Source of the DNA: Ceratobasidium sp. AG-K
Taxonomy: Eukaryota; Basidiomycota; Agaricomycetes; Cantharellales; Ceratobasidiaceae
Direction of reading: 5' to 3'
Length of the DNA: 64,000 nt
NCBI GenBank assembly: GCA_037039685.1
Contig: JAWNGF010000005.1
Location: 2,666,001-2,730,000, forward strand
Shown here: positions 1-11,864 of the stretch, one piece after another
How the letters are laid out: every line of letters begins with the position of its first letter
Position numbering within the stretch: the stretch's first letter is position 1
Made by a program: the position numbers and the translations under genes
The notes under the pieces: model-generated
Told to the model about the DNA's origin: nothing
The model's database searches: none
The model's input: only the letters and a program-made list of their open reading frames with translations

Positions 1-1789
1 ATAGTACTTCTGCCCGTTGGAATGGAGTATCGTCGACTTGGCGGCGGCACGTTCGTTCATCGGCACAGCAGGGAATAACCTAAGGGTTGAAGTCAATATC
101 ATGTTTGCGGGAGGTTTGGCTTTGGGCGACCTTAGGGTTTCGTTGAGCACTGCTCGCAGGTACTTCATCTCCTTGAAGTCCTCTGGTGTCGGGTAGTTCG
201 ATGCTCCAAGCCGACCTAGGACCTCACTTCGAAGTCTGGACATGATCTCTGGGTTCTCAGCCAGCATATACACCGCAAAAGTTAGGGTTGCAGCGGTCTA
301 AGTGGGAGTTAGCAACTTGGGAGTGTGGTCGACCAGGTTACATACCGTATCACGCGCAGCTACCAAGATGTTGATGACCTCGTCCTTGATTATAGTTTCG
401 TCTATTATAGTTGATTAATGTCAGGCATCATTTATTTAGAAGTTTCTTACCATCGGTAAACTGCACCAGGTGGTCAAGCAACGTATCTGCTCCTTCTTCC
501 AACGCTTCTTCGTCTCCATCTCCATGAACCGACCGCGTCTTTACGTCAGCACCCGACGCTCGTTTCTCCTCCAGTTTTTTCTTTAGAATCGGTGTCACAT
601 ACGCATTGATCACATTCATATCCTCCCGAGTGCGATCCCAGAACAGCTCCATCCATGGCCACAAGTGTGCCAAACCAAATCGGTAGGCAAGTAGGTCCTG
701 TGCACGTCCAAACGATGCGGCAAATGATGCACTGGCGTCGTTGGGCTTTTCGTGAGGATAAGGGAGAGGCGCCGCCAGCGACTGCACATCCCTGCCAAAC
801 AGGAATTCGGTCCCAGAGTCAAGCGTGAATCGAGCCACAACATCTTGGAAGTCTACGGCAGAAGGAAGCCCAGGTTTTGCGGGCTCTGCAAGACGAGAGA
901 GAATCTTGGCGATTGCAACGTCGGAGTGGCGGGCAAAGTTGTCGAAGTGGGAGATGCGGTCACGGGTGAAGTATGGACGAGTCATGCTGCGGTGGAACTT
1001 CCAGATTTCACCTGGAATAACTTTTAGGGGTAAACTTCGATTGCGATTACGCTATACCACGTACCATCAGCGTTAAATACTCCATTACCGAGAACGCTGA
1101 ACATCTTATCGTTAAATATGGGACCTGGTTATGATGTCAGTTACAAGTTTCTCACTAAGACATTTCTTGTCTCACCTTTTTCATAACTATTGAAATCTGT
1201 GCTCAATATAGCTTTAATGTTCTCTGGCTCTACCGTCAAGATCTATGTCACCAAGTGGTTTAAGTTTGCAACCATTAATTGCACTGGATTATCCATACCT
1301 GATCTCCTCCAAATAGACGTAGGTTGAAGGTGTGCCCATACTCTTCCACCAACTTCTCAAAGGGCGTTCCACAATAATCTGCGAGTTATCACATGAAGAC
1401 TACTCCATAGATGCGTGGGGATTACTAGAGGACTTACCCGTATCACGGCTGTGGATAACGAAAGGAATAAAGTCTACGTTCCCGGGCCAGTTAAATTTGA
1501 CTCTTGGTACCTCTACAACGTCTGGCCCAAGCCGCTTCTTATCTGCACGGCGTTGATAGTCCTTGATGGCTTGACGAGTCACTCCCAGTAATAGCAAGGA
1601 GATCATCACGCGGACTGGAGCAGGAAGCTCTAGGAACGTTTGAACTGCCTCGGGCGTGGACTCAGGCGAAAGTGCCCGAGCAAGAATGGTTGGGAAGGAA
1701 GCGGCAAGTACGGGAGGTATGATCATTGAAGGAAGACGGCGGAGCACGACCGAGAGGCCTGCTCCCCAGGTGATCGAGGTACGAGCCAT
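1..1789 (-). CDS. Cytochrome P450, CYP63-like, 3' end outside window
   Basis: Heme monooxygenase of the membrane-anchored fungal P450 type, probably acting on hydrophobic substrates at the ER. The first exon starts at 1789 (MARTSITWGAG), with hydrophobic segments and an RRADKKRLGP stretch in the first 90 residues. Short exons follow, separated by introns of about 50 nt. They encode YGHTFNLRLFGGDQ (near 1320), VEPENIKAILSTDF (near 1220), PIFNDKMFSVLGNG (near 1110), and a long exon (about 1017-455) beginning EIWKFHRSMTRPYF. The I-helix motif AARDT-AA spans the intron near 330-300. The K-helix ExxR is NETLR near 160. The heme-binding cysteine region lies beyond position 1. The first intron boundaries and the short one near 110-160 are less certain. 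Resemblance to Phanerochaete pc-type CYP63 enzymes is from memory of the family. Confidence 0.85.
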
Positions 1790-3520
1790 CTGGAAACCGC
1801 AATACTAAACTAGGCTTGTTCTTGCGAGTTATGAGGGAGAAGTCGGATGGGAGTAGTTCCTGGTCAACCCTGGAGTGGTTAAATGCCACGAGAGGTTGGG
1901 CGAGCACGATGTCTGCGGTCGAGGCTAGCCAAGTCTTCACAGGAACGCGTCAGTCGTGTCGCCGTGGGGAACCGCGGAGCCAACGTCTGCTGAGGCCATA
2001 TATTGGTTCTTTGGGTGGTTCGGAGCTACTGGAGAGCACGGTGATTTTCTAGGTCGACTTTGATTGGATACCTTGGAAATGTGAAGGTGGGGTGTCCCAT
2101 GACCAAAGGCTCGGGGTCGGGTTCGTTTATGCCTTCGCCGATCACAATCCACATCAGGTGACGTAGGTTGCACGAATGAAATCATCCGCAGTTACATCCA
2201 GTGTTATCTACCACTGAGACAATGAAGTATACCAGAGTTAAATATCCGAATTAGAACCTACCTGCCGCGTTGGCGTCGGTTTTCAAGCATTTATTACCTG
2301 AGCCGAGCCCTGAACAGCAGAGCGTGTCAGTTGGAGGGCGCACAGTAATCAGGATCACCGGCACGCATGTGAACGTACATCGCTGGAACCGCCTGCTGGC
2401 CAAAGTTGTACAATCATCTTACGCCCGGTCCTTGACTCCCGGTGGGCCGCCGGAAGCCTTTCAGGTGATTGCAAGTCAGGGGCAAGTGCAACTCGATCTG
2501 TTTATTGAAGCAGTCAAAGAAGGAAATATGAGGATCCATTACCGCCCGCGATTGTGTAAACATGTTTAGTGGGCGCCCCGGGTGCTTACCTCGTTGAGGC
2601 TACGGTGCCAAAATATTTCGCTCTCGGTTGACTAGTAGGCCTTGCAAGGATGACTGTCATACTGATTTGAAGCGATGGGGAACCCAGGAGGTTCAGAGAT
2701 TCGGGAGAGAGTATTGGTGAGGTGGGCAAGATCGCCAGAACGAGCCTAGTAACGTAATTTATAAGCTACTTTGATACAATTTCACGATGGATCGACTTAC
2801 CTCGTTGGACTCGGCATATGCCGATACTGTACTACTTTGGGCCTCGCTCCTAAGCTACTTTCGTTGGCACCAGTTTATCGATGGAGGATGCAACGCTGTC
2901 CTACCGACTCGATCCAGCGCTTGACTTGAGTTCGACTATTCTGGTGCTATTGCCTCGAGGACAGCAAGCCACTCCTGCGTAATAAACATCGAGCGCGGTA
3001 TGTGATGTATCCCCCATTAGGTTTATCTAGCAGACGCCGAAGGGCCGATGGCCAAGACTCGAGCACACAATGGGCGTTTTCAAAGGGTGCAAGCCAACCA
3101 TGCTGGTAAATTAGCCGGTTCGATGCGGAAAACGTCGGTTACGTAGTACGTGAGTCGACAACAATAGAGGGGAGAAGGACTAAAGGATGTTATCTATTCC
3201 GACAAGTTGAATATCTGAACAAAACCAATAGATATCACGGAGGAGCCCACCAGAGATACAAATATCATATTGAGGGACAAATATCTAGTGGGTGATTGAT
3301 GCTGCAACGACTGGCTACGAAGTCCCACATTCACTTGGATGGTAAACTGGGGAGATGGTGTTTGGCTGGAAGCTTAAAACGAATCACGTGTAATCAGCGC
3401 TTGCTTCTTTGAATCCATCCCAACACTTTCTGAGCTCGGCGATCCTTGATGACAACCGATTGGGCGTTAAGGCCCAGGCGCCGGCTCGAAGATCATTAGG
3501 CCCGTTAATAACTCTTCGAG
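1790..3520. other. Intergenic; one doubtful open frame
   Basis: No convincing gene. A plus-strand open stretch at 2270-2569 could encode about 99 residues, but it opens with TTG, has no recognised domain and no clear splice context. It may be a gene remnant or chance. Confidence 0.4.
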
Positions 3521-6093
3521 ATGGATCTTCGCAAGGAATTAAGGAGCTTCAAGAGCAAGTTTAAAGACAAAACCAATCGAATACTTGGGAGCCCGGGCAA
3601 TCCTGCATCCGCTGGCTCACTTCCTGATAACAAAGCTACCTCGTCGATTACCAGCCCAGACCCCAGTGCATTTACCACCCCCCCCCCCCCCTCGTTGATA
3701 TTACCCTCTTCACACACGGCAGTGTCCCCAAAGAGTCGCTCTTCCCCGACTCCACTTGGGTCTCTCTCAAAGGATTTCTCCAGATTTGGACACACAGGCT
3801 GCTGTGTTTGGACCCCTCAAGGGTTTAATTGAGGATCTTTTCTTATTTATTTGCATGAATGAAGTCAGTGTCTCAAGCCATCATAGTGTAGTCCACCAAC
3901 TCAGATCCTTACATACCCCAGGACGCCATGTCAGCTCGGCGAGACTGCGAGTCGTCACAATCCCACCTCGAAGGGTGATCTGGTGATTTATGCTCCCGTT
4001 TCTCTGGGAATATACCTCCGACTATGACAATAAGTATGCATAATCTTTGCATGTGGGTCACTTCTTGGATTCAAAGTGTCTGACCTGACAGCAGTATTGG
4101 TAGTGCCATCGAAAATGGACACAACCGGATTTCTACGAAGGGAGATAGGTCAACATCTAGACAATATTTGGAATCCGAGAAGGGCCTTGAGGATATAATG
4201 GACTGTTATTGCAGGATTGGCCTGCACTTGGACCGCCTCAAGGTAAGTCCTATTAGCCCCACAAGTGGATCACAGCTCTACAATCCAATATTTGCAGTTG
4301 AATGCCGACATAGATACATGGAAGATTTTTGGTGGGGTCACAGCTGTACATGAACGGAATACCCCTGCACAAGCCGCCTGACAAATCAACGACGCAATAA
4401 ATAGGACACGACTAAAATCATTGAACCTGTCAACGTCCGCCTTTTACAACTCCACAGAAGTGGTCACAGTTCATCAACGAGAGTGTACTCCAAAGACCCG
4501 CGAGCAGGTTTTGGCCGATCTTAGCCTCTGGAGGCACGACCCACAACAAAGCAGCATGTACTGGATGAATGGAATGGCAGGCACTGGCAAAACTACCATC
4601 ACGAATAGCTTCTATGCTATACTTGACCAATCTCACAAGCTCGGAGCAAGCTTTTTCTGTACCCAACAGCTGCCCGAGTGCCAAAACGTCAAACCCATCC
4701 TCCCCACGATTGCTTGTCAGCTTGCTCAGTTCTCTCATCCCTTTCTCTGTGAGCTATCTCAGGCGGTGGAGAGTGACCCCGACATTCACAATCAGTCCCT
4801 TCCCAAACAATTTGAGGATATGATCATTAGCCCACTACAGGAGGGGGCAAGAACTCTCCCAACCAATCTTGTAATAGTAATCGATGCGCCCAATGAATAC
4901 AATGACTCCAATGGAGTCGGGTTACTGCTTGAGCTATACGCTCAACGCACGCCAAATTTACCGCTCAAACTATTTGTGTCCAGTCGTCTGGAGCCCCAAA
5001 TTTGGCGAGAGCTTCGGGATATTAAATCCAGCTAATCTTGCACAAGCTGGAGGAGTTGATCGTTACAGAAGACATCGCGACCTTTCTCCGGGCCGAACTT
5101 GCAAACATGTCGCTTTCCAAGTTGCAGGTTGCAGCACTCGTCGAGCGTGCTGGAGTCCTCTTCATTTACGCAGCAACCGTCATTTGGTACATTGGTGCCA
5201 CGAATTTCACCTTGAATCCTCAGCAACGACTCGCAACAGTCTTGGGTGCCTCTGGAGTTCCATCCTCCTACCAACATAAGGAGATTGATGTTCTATATAG
5301 TGCTGTTCTCGATGCAGCTTTTAACAACCCCGATCTCAAAGCATTGGACAAGGATATAATGAAACTGGTCCTGGATACTGTGGCTTGTGCAAAGGAGCCA
5401 CTGACAATCAACACTCTAGCAAGGCTACCACAACTGGGCAATGTGAGCTTGGTACATGCCGCTTTACAGCCGCTGTGGTCTGTGTTGCATGTTTCAGGCA
5501 CAAGAGCTTGGTCAAGACGCTTCATGCCGCTTTTCCCGAATACATGCTAGATGCAAAGGGGTCAAATAACTACGAATGCAAGCCAGACTACCATCACGCA
5601 TGATTGGCCTTGCTTTGTTTCACATGGATCTAGGATAACCAGTGCCAGCAAGCTTGAATCATCTTACCTCACGGACAATGTGGTTCCGGTTATCTAAGTG
5701 AGAGTGGAACAGAAAATGCTGCTTGACTTGTCATACGCCTGCCAGCACTGGGCATCCCACCTTGAACTGGGAGTACCATCAACCAACAATATTGCTTGTT
5801 TGGAATTTTTTGACATTTAGGTTGTTGCTCTGGATGGAGGTAATGAACCTGAAGAAACAAATGGGCACCAGTGGGCTGCTATTAGACAAGGCCAAGAAGT
5901 GGAGTGCAGTACGCCCAAGAACAATCATGGCCATTTCCTCTTTTGGGTCATGCCCGACCCTTGTGAGTGTCTTCTGATGCTTCAAAACGCCATTGTGATC
6001 TCCAAACATGACTCAATTTCTATGAACTTGGGGAATACCAAGATGGGTGAATTGTGGGCTGAATGCTATATGCCTACTTTACATATGTGCTAG
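3521..6093 (+). pseudogene. NACHT-WD40 (NLR-like) pseudogene lacking its WD40 domain
   Basis: Relic of the same family as the intact gene at 16631-21421. The N-terminal segment (MDLRKELRSFKSKF, from 3521) contains a C-run near 3680 and shifts frame near 3780 before AVFGPLKGLIEDL. A helical exon at 4168-4242 and an LNAD-type exon near 4298 precede the NACHT exon (about 4421-5600). Walker A GMAGTGKTT is intact, but Walker B reads VIDAPNEY where the intact paralog has VIDALDEC. Frame breaks lie near 5030 (stop after DIKSS, frame resumes at ILHKLEELIV) and near 5500 (resumes at LVKTLHAAFPEYML). Further stops follow 5600. Sequence then jumps to the family's C-terminal tail (HGHFLFWVMPD to AECYMP, 5930-6082). 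No WD40 repeat survives between them. Not expected to make a functional protein. Confidence 0.85.
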
Positions 6094-6201
6094 GCTGTTC
6101 AACTACCTACCAATGTCTGAAATTTGATAAGATCTAGGCCTGTGGGTCTCATGCAATGATTTGGAACAATGATGCACCCTTGGATTGCTGCATGCCACAA
6201 T

Positions 6202-6270
6202 CACCGCACTTCACTCCGGTTTGGAATTGCATGATCCTGGCGCTTGTTGGGTCAAAAAAACGCCAGGACA
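6202..6270 (+). repeat. Left terminal inverted repeat of the CACTA-like element
   Basis: This 69-bp arm matches the reverse complement of 16377-16444 except for three substitutions and one A-run indel. All three substitutions are CpG against TpG or CpA. The AAT target duplication is immediately outside. Confidence 0.88.
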
Positions 6271-6375
6271 GCGCTGGGATAATTTTGATCAACAGTTTTT
6301 TGCCCAGATAATGCCAGGATGCTCGTATAATTCACGCGTCGTTGTTTAGGGTGGGCATTGATGGAATGACTTTAC

Positions 6376-6790
6376 TGTCCCGACTTGGGTTAATTAAGTA
6401 TATGATGGTTAAGGGGTTCGACTTGGAGAAGTCTTAGAACCCAAGGAATAGCGATAGTTAAGAGGATTTGATTTAGCAAGTCCTAGTGGAGAGGAGGTCA
6501 AGCCTTGTCGTTAACCGGCTTGACCTCTGGGTTTATATACATGAGGGAACCGTGCCACGTCATCATATATCAGTGTGGGAAAGCCGAGTACAACCGATGA
6601 TAAGCAAGATAAGAGACATGACTCGACATTCTGGAAGTTCCGGAAGCATCACCAATATCAAATGAAAAGACAAATACATCACATGATACAAATTTAAGCG
6701 CCAGAGGACATTTGTACCAAAAAAGGAAAGTGTTCGGAAAAAAAGATATAAAATCGGAATAAAATGTCTGAGCTTAGTCAGCTCATGACA
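6376..6790 (-). repeat. 3' LTR of the gypsy element
   Basis: 415 bp, matching 12917-13331 except at 6419 (C), 6509 (C) and 6596 (G), where the other LTR has T, T and A. Each difference is in a CpG preceded by T on the relevant strand. Confidence 0.95.
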
Positions 6791-6801
6791 TTACCCCCTC
6801 C
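6791..6801 (-). other. Polypurine tract
   Basis: On the minus strand a purine-rich run (AGGAGGGGGTAA) directly abuts the 3' LTR. This is the expected position of the plus-strand DNA primer. It overlaps the 3' end of pol. Confidence 0.6.
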
Positions 6802-9800
6802 TAAGGGCCTGGCGCGGTGGGGTGGAGTTTGTGAAATTTATCAACCAGTTCAGGAGCGTTCTTGAGGTCTTCCTTTGACTGCCAAGAGTTGTCTGCATGA
6901 GTGTATCCCTTCCACTTAACGTAATAGTGGAGTTGACGGCGGATTTTCTTGGAATTAAGGACCTCTTCGACTTCCCATTCTTCCTCTCCATCTTGTGTGA
7001 CAATGGGGGGTGGTTGAGCAGGTTTGCAGCCGTGGGGATCAGAGTGGAATTTCTTGAGCAGCATGACGTGGAAGACAGGATGAACTTTCATTGATTTTGG
7101 TAATTCCAGTCTAAAGGCATGAGTTCCTACTTTTTCCATTACTTTGTAAGGGCCTAAAACTTTGTGGGAGAGTTTTACTGAGGGTCTGTCTGTGGAAATG
7201 TTCTGATGATTAAGCCAGACTTTATCTCCCGGGTTTATCTCTTCTGGTTCTTTGGCTCCTTTATCAAAGTAGTATTTATAGGACTGATTTGCTAGGATGA
7301 GGGCAGCTTTGACTTCGTCGTATCCTTTCAACAGGAATTCCGCATGGGCATCAGCTTCAGGAACAGTATAGTCTGATTCTTCCCCGATGTTCATTCTAGG
7401 GTTGAAACCCTGGCAGATTTGGAAAGGGGTTTTGCCAGTGGATGCTTGGATTCCATTGTTGTAAGCAAATTCTGCCATAGGGAGCAGGGCCACCCAGTCG
7501 TTTTGCCTATGGTTGACAAAGGCCCTGATAAAGATTTCAACGACTTGGTTTGCCCGTTCTGACTGTCCGTCTGTCCTTGGATGGTAGGCTGTGCTGAAGG
7601 TAGGTTTTACGTCCAACCGTTTGTACAGATGCCTAATGAACTTTGAGTTGAAAGTGGATCCTCTATCCAAGACTGTTGCTTTTGGGGTGCCGTGAAGTTT
7701 CCAAATGTTTGCAATGAAGATATTGGCTATGTCTACTGCTGTGGCCGTTGATTTGCAAGGGAGATAGTGTGCCATCTTGGAGAACCGGTCTACCACTGTC
7801 AAGATTGCGTCATATCCTTCTGATTCTGGGAGCCCTACAATCATGTCATAGGAGATCTCTTCCCAGGGTCTCTCAGGAATATGTAAAGGACGCAGTAGTC
7901 CTGTGGGGAGTTGGTTCGATGGTTTAATTTGAATGCATGTTTTGCAGTGTGACACATAAGAGTTGACAAATTTCTTCATGGTTGGCCAGTAGTAAGTTCT
8001 TGAGACTAATTCTAATGTTCTTGCTTGTCCAGGATGCCCAGCTGTAATATTGTCATGGCGCGATTCCAATATCAGGTTTCTGATGGTTTCATCCTTGGGG
8101 ACAAAGATCTTCCCTTTGAACATTAGGAGTCCTTCTCTGTATTCCCAATCTTTGACTTTTTCTCCGTTTCTCAGCTTATTGTGGGCTTCTTCTAATCTGG
8201 AATCTTCAAGGATTGCTTGTCTGATTAGATTGTTAATCTCCTGGTCAGGGGTAATAGCCAAAATGAAAATGTCTGGTTTGAGGAGAACTTGGTTCTCTAC
8301 CCCCCCCAAAGGTTCTAGGTCATATTGCCTTGAGAGAATGTCTGCTTTTTTGTTTTGGCTTCCTGGCCTGTACAAGATTTGGAAGTTGAAGTCTACCAAG
8401 AAATTCATCCAGTGGATTTGGCGTTGATTCAATTGTTTGGATGATGAGAAATATTCCAAATTTTTGTGATCTGTTATCACTTGAATGGCTTTTTCTGTGC
8501 CTTGAAGTAAGTGCCGCCATTCTTTGAAAGCTCTAATTATTGCCAATAGTTCTTTGTCGAAAATGTCATAGTTTCGCTCAGCCGGATTTAGTGATTTAGA
8601 AAGAAAAGCTACAGGGTGTAATTTCCCTTCTTCATCCTTCTGAGATAAAACTGCTCCTGTGGCAAATCCCGACGCATCTGTCTTGAGGAAAAATTCCTTA
8701 TTCTGATCGGGCTGCATCATTACAGGTGCCACTTTAAGAGCTTCTTTTAGTGCATTCATGGCATCTTGTTCTTTGCTTGTCCACTGCCACTTTTGATCCT
8801 TCTTAAGTAGGTTGTACAGAGGTCTGGCTTTGCCAGCAAAGTCTTGAATGAATCTTTGATAGAAATTGACGAATCCTAGGAATTCTTGAACTTGTTTGAC
8901 ATTTTTGGGAGCTTTCCAATTCATAGCCGCCGTGACCTTTTCCTGATCCATTTCAATTCCTTTATTGGAAATGACCAATCCTACCCAGTCCAGTTTGGTT
9001 TGGTGGAACTTGCATTTCCTCAATTTTGCAATCAGCTTGTGTTCCCTTAGTCTTCTTAGCACCTCTTTCACGTGTCCTGGATGATCTTCGACTCGTTTGG
9101 AAAAAACAAAGATATCATCAATGTATACGAGTACGAAAACCCCCATAATGTCCCTAAATATAGAGTTCATTAGGGACTGGAAGCTTGATGGAGCGTTTTT
9201 GAGACCGAAGGGCATGACTTTCCATTCGTACATGCCGTATTGAGTTTTGAATGCTGTTTTCCATTCATGGCCTGCTGCTATTTGGGTTTGATGGAATCCT
9301 TGTGCCAAGTCTAGAGTGGTGCCAATGACAAATCCTTCCAGGGCCCTTAACCATTGGTCCAATAGAGGTATTCCACTTGCGTTGAATTTGCATAGCGAAT
9401 TCACATATCTGTAGTCAACGCAAAAGTGTAATTCTGGGTTGTTTGGATCCTCTGGATGTGGTTTTTTGACAAACAGAACCGGGGAAGCCAAAGGAGACTT
9501 AGAAATCTGAATGTGTCCCCTTCAGATAAGGGTTTCTAGTACTTTCTTCATTTCTTTGTCTTCAGCTGGGGATGTTTTGTAAATAGGGCCATGCTTTAGT
9601 TTAGCTTCTGGTAGGAGGTCAAGCGTAATGTCAGTTGGCCTGTGAGGTGGGAGTTCTTCTAATCTGGACTCATCAAACACATCTGCGAACTCTTTGTATT
9701 CCTCTGGTAATGTAGTTTCTGCTGCGATTTGGAGCGTAGATGGGACTTCTAGGCAGTTTTTTGAGCAGAATTCGCTTGTGTATGCAATTGTCCTATTTTT

Positions 9801-10199
9801 CCAATTAATTTGTGGGTTATGTTTCTTGAGCCATGACATCCCGAGTACAATAGGGTGTCTTCCAATGTTTGTAACATGACATTCTATTTTGCTGGAATGT
9901 GTTCCCATGACAAGTTTAAATTTGGTATAGTGGGTGACTTTTCCAGACAAGACTTCTCGTCCGTCTATAACTCGCAGAGTCTTGGGTTTTTTGTGTTGGA
10001 AAAGGGGAAGGTTTGCCTCTTTTGCTAGGGAAGGGTTGATGAAACAGGAGGTTGCGCTGCAGTCAAGAAGTGCTTGTCCAGAGAATCTTTTTGATCTGTT
10101 AACTGACTTAGAACCAGGAGCCGTAGCTGGTGGATGAGCGGTGAAATCAAGGTATAATTGGTTTTCATTTGATATTGACATGATTTCTAGTTCATCCAT
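6801..10199 (-). pseudogene. pol: gypsy pol: protease, RT, RNase H, integrase, chromodomain (one internal TGA)
   Basis: One reading frame interrupted only by TGA at 9522-9524. The protease part (10199-9522) has LLDCSATSCFI where retropepsins have D-S/C-G-A; the active-site glycine is serine. The 896-codon remainder has reverse transcriptase YIDD (in VLVYIDDIFVF), RNase H TDASGFATGAVLSQ, and an integrase zinc region (HDNITAGHPGQ to CKTCIQ). It also has the DDE core (SYDMIVGLP; ATVLDRGSTF; YHPRTDGQSERANQ) and a GPY/F-like segment (KVLGPYKV). A C-terminal chromodomain (EVEEVLNSKKIRRQLHYYVK then WKGYTHADNSW) ends it. The usual SDRG of integrase is LDRG, a TCG-to-TTG type change. Stop, protease and integrase changes are all explainable as CpG transitions. 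The chromodomain normally guides integration to histone-marked chromatin. Confidence 0.92.
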
Positions 10200-10234
10200 A
10201 TTACTAGCTAGTATATCACCGAGTACTTGGCTCC

Positions 10235-11644
10235 TTAATAAGCCTCGGTGACGTCTTTTCCCAATTCGATGTCTGAAGAGATTTCTTCAATCTGAGCTTC
10301 AAACCCTGACGCTGTGTTCTTGGAAGGACAGACTCTTGCTGAGTGTCCCTTGCCGCCGCAGGTGAAGCAAATCATTGGTCCTTTTCCTTTTCCATCAAGA
10401 TCCATTGCATTAGGGTCTTTAGCAGGAGTGGACGGTTTGGGTGTTTGGATGGTAGGAGCGTTGAGGTTACTGGTTTGTGTGTCTCTTTGAATTGCTCCAA
10501 AAGGGACATTTCCTTTTGTCCCATCATCCCAGGAGATCTGTGGAACTGGACGGCCTTTGGTGTTTCGGGTAATGCTTGAGATTTTGCCGTATTGCACCCC
10601 CCCTGTAGGTTTTGACATAAAGACTCGATCGTTTACATTGAATCTTTGACCTAGTGAGGCGTTTGGAGTACTTGTGGTTGTCTTGGAAGTACTTTGTTTC
10701 GAAGTGGTGGATTGTGGGCTTTGCAACTTCTTTGGTGCGTTAATAGCATTCATTGTGGAGTCAATTTCCAGGGCTCTTTCGCAAACTTGGTTGAATGTCC
10801 TTGTCACTTCGTGGGGTTTAAAGTTCTGTGACACCATGGCCATCTTGATTTCATCCTTAAGACCGTCATAGAAATCATCACAAAGTACTCAATCAGTGTA
10901 CCCAAGTACCGATGAATAAGTGACAAAGTCTCGTAGATAATCTTGGACAGAGTTCTTCTGGATCAATTTCTTGTATAATTGTCTATATCGGTCGATCTTG
11001 TGAACATCGCCAAACCTAGCTTGCATTTTGTTCCAGAATTCATCCATGTCGTGTAGCCAATTTGTTGCTCCCCTTCTTGCTGTGTCTACATCAATTCCAG
11101 GTTGCATCCATACATAGGCAGGCCCCTTGCAATAACCCATGATATAAGTGATTTTTTGTTCTGTGGTTGCTTGTGGCGACGTATGATTTATGTACAAGGT
11201 ACATTGCGACTTAAACTCATCAAATTTATCTACATCTCCAGAAAATTCTTCTGGGGGATGCATTTTGAGTTTGTATCCTGGGGTGGTTGTTGACGCGGTG
11301 GTGGAGGGTGTTGCCCCTAGGTTTGCAAGTGACTGAGACACTGCATTCATTAATTGGTGAAGGGGTGCAATTTGTGCAGTTTGATTTTGAATTGCCTGGA
11401 TGTCTGCAACATTATTGTCAATCCCCTGTTCTAGGGTAGAGGTGATACCATTTAAGGCATTAATATGACCGTTAATTTTTTGCACTTTGTCTATTAAGGC
11501 ATTGATTGCATGTGCAACTACCTCGGGTCCGGATGTTGCTGAAATTTGGGTAAATCCCCCTTGACTAGGTGATGGGGCTCTTGACATATCGGAGCGGGGA
11601 AAACAGGTAGATTTATTGGGATCCCAGGCCGTACAAAATATCAC
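10235..11644 (-). pseudogene. gag: gypsy gag (capsid and CCHC nucleocapsid) split by one TGA
   Basis: Structural protein of the retroelement. The N-terminal part (11644-10889) holds the conserved capsid block HPPEEFSGDVDKFDEFKSQ through FGDVHKIDRYRQLYKKL. A TGA at 10889-10891 interrupts it in the middle of a conserved run (SSVLGYTD, stop, VLCDDFYDGLKDE). The same frame continues to 10235 with a zinc knuckle CFTCGGKGHSARVCPS near the C-terminus. The stop can be read as a former CGA. Pol lies about 40 nt downstream in another frame, so Pol expression would have needed frameshifting or reinitiation. Confidence 0.9.
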
Positions 11645-11864
11645 GGATTCTTCTTCGAACCCTTCTGTCTTTAATGATGCACAGACTTCTCAAAAATATC
11701 AATTCAAGATTTTCGTCTTCCAAGAACAACACGTTGATTACTCCTAGTTCGTCGTACTGTTTGTATATGTAGTTACGATGAACGTCTTCAATAAAGAGTT
11801 TTAGGGACTCTAGTCTCAGTTGTTCCCTGTGTTGTTCCTGTGTGAGTCGAGGTCTTGGTCCCAC
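11613..11864 (-). CDS. Small basic open frame between leader ORF and gag
   Basis: An 83-codon frame (MGPRPRLTQEQHREQLRLES) overlaps the upstream 204-codon frame by 49 nt and gag by 32 nt, each in a different register. It is rich in charged residues and looks helical. No domain recognised. It may be the continuation of the upstream coiled-coil frame after a frameshift rather than a separate protein. Confidence 0.4.
   Translation of the reverse strand: MGPRPRLTQEQHREQLRLESLKLFIEDVHRNYIYKQYDELGVINVLFLEDENLELIFLRSLCIIKDRRVRRRIRDILYGLGSQ

Noticed and set aside
1662..2185. Overlapping open frames of 78-92 codons on both strands next to the P450 start
   Set aside because: They overlap the P450 first exon in other registers and show no domain.
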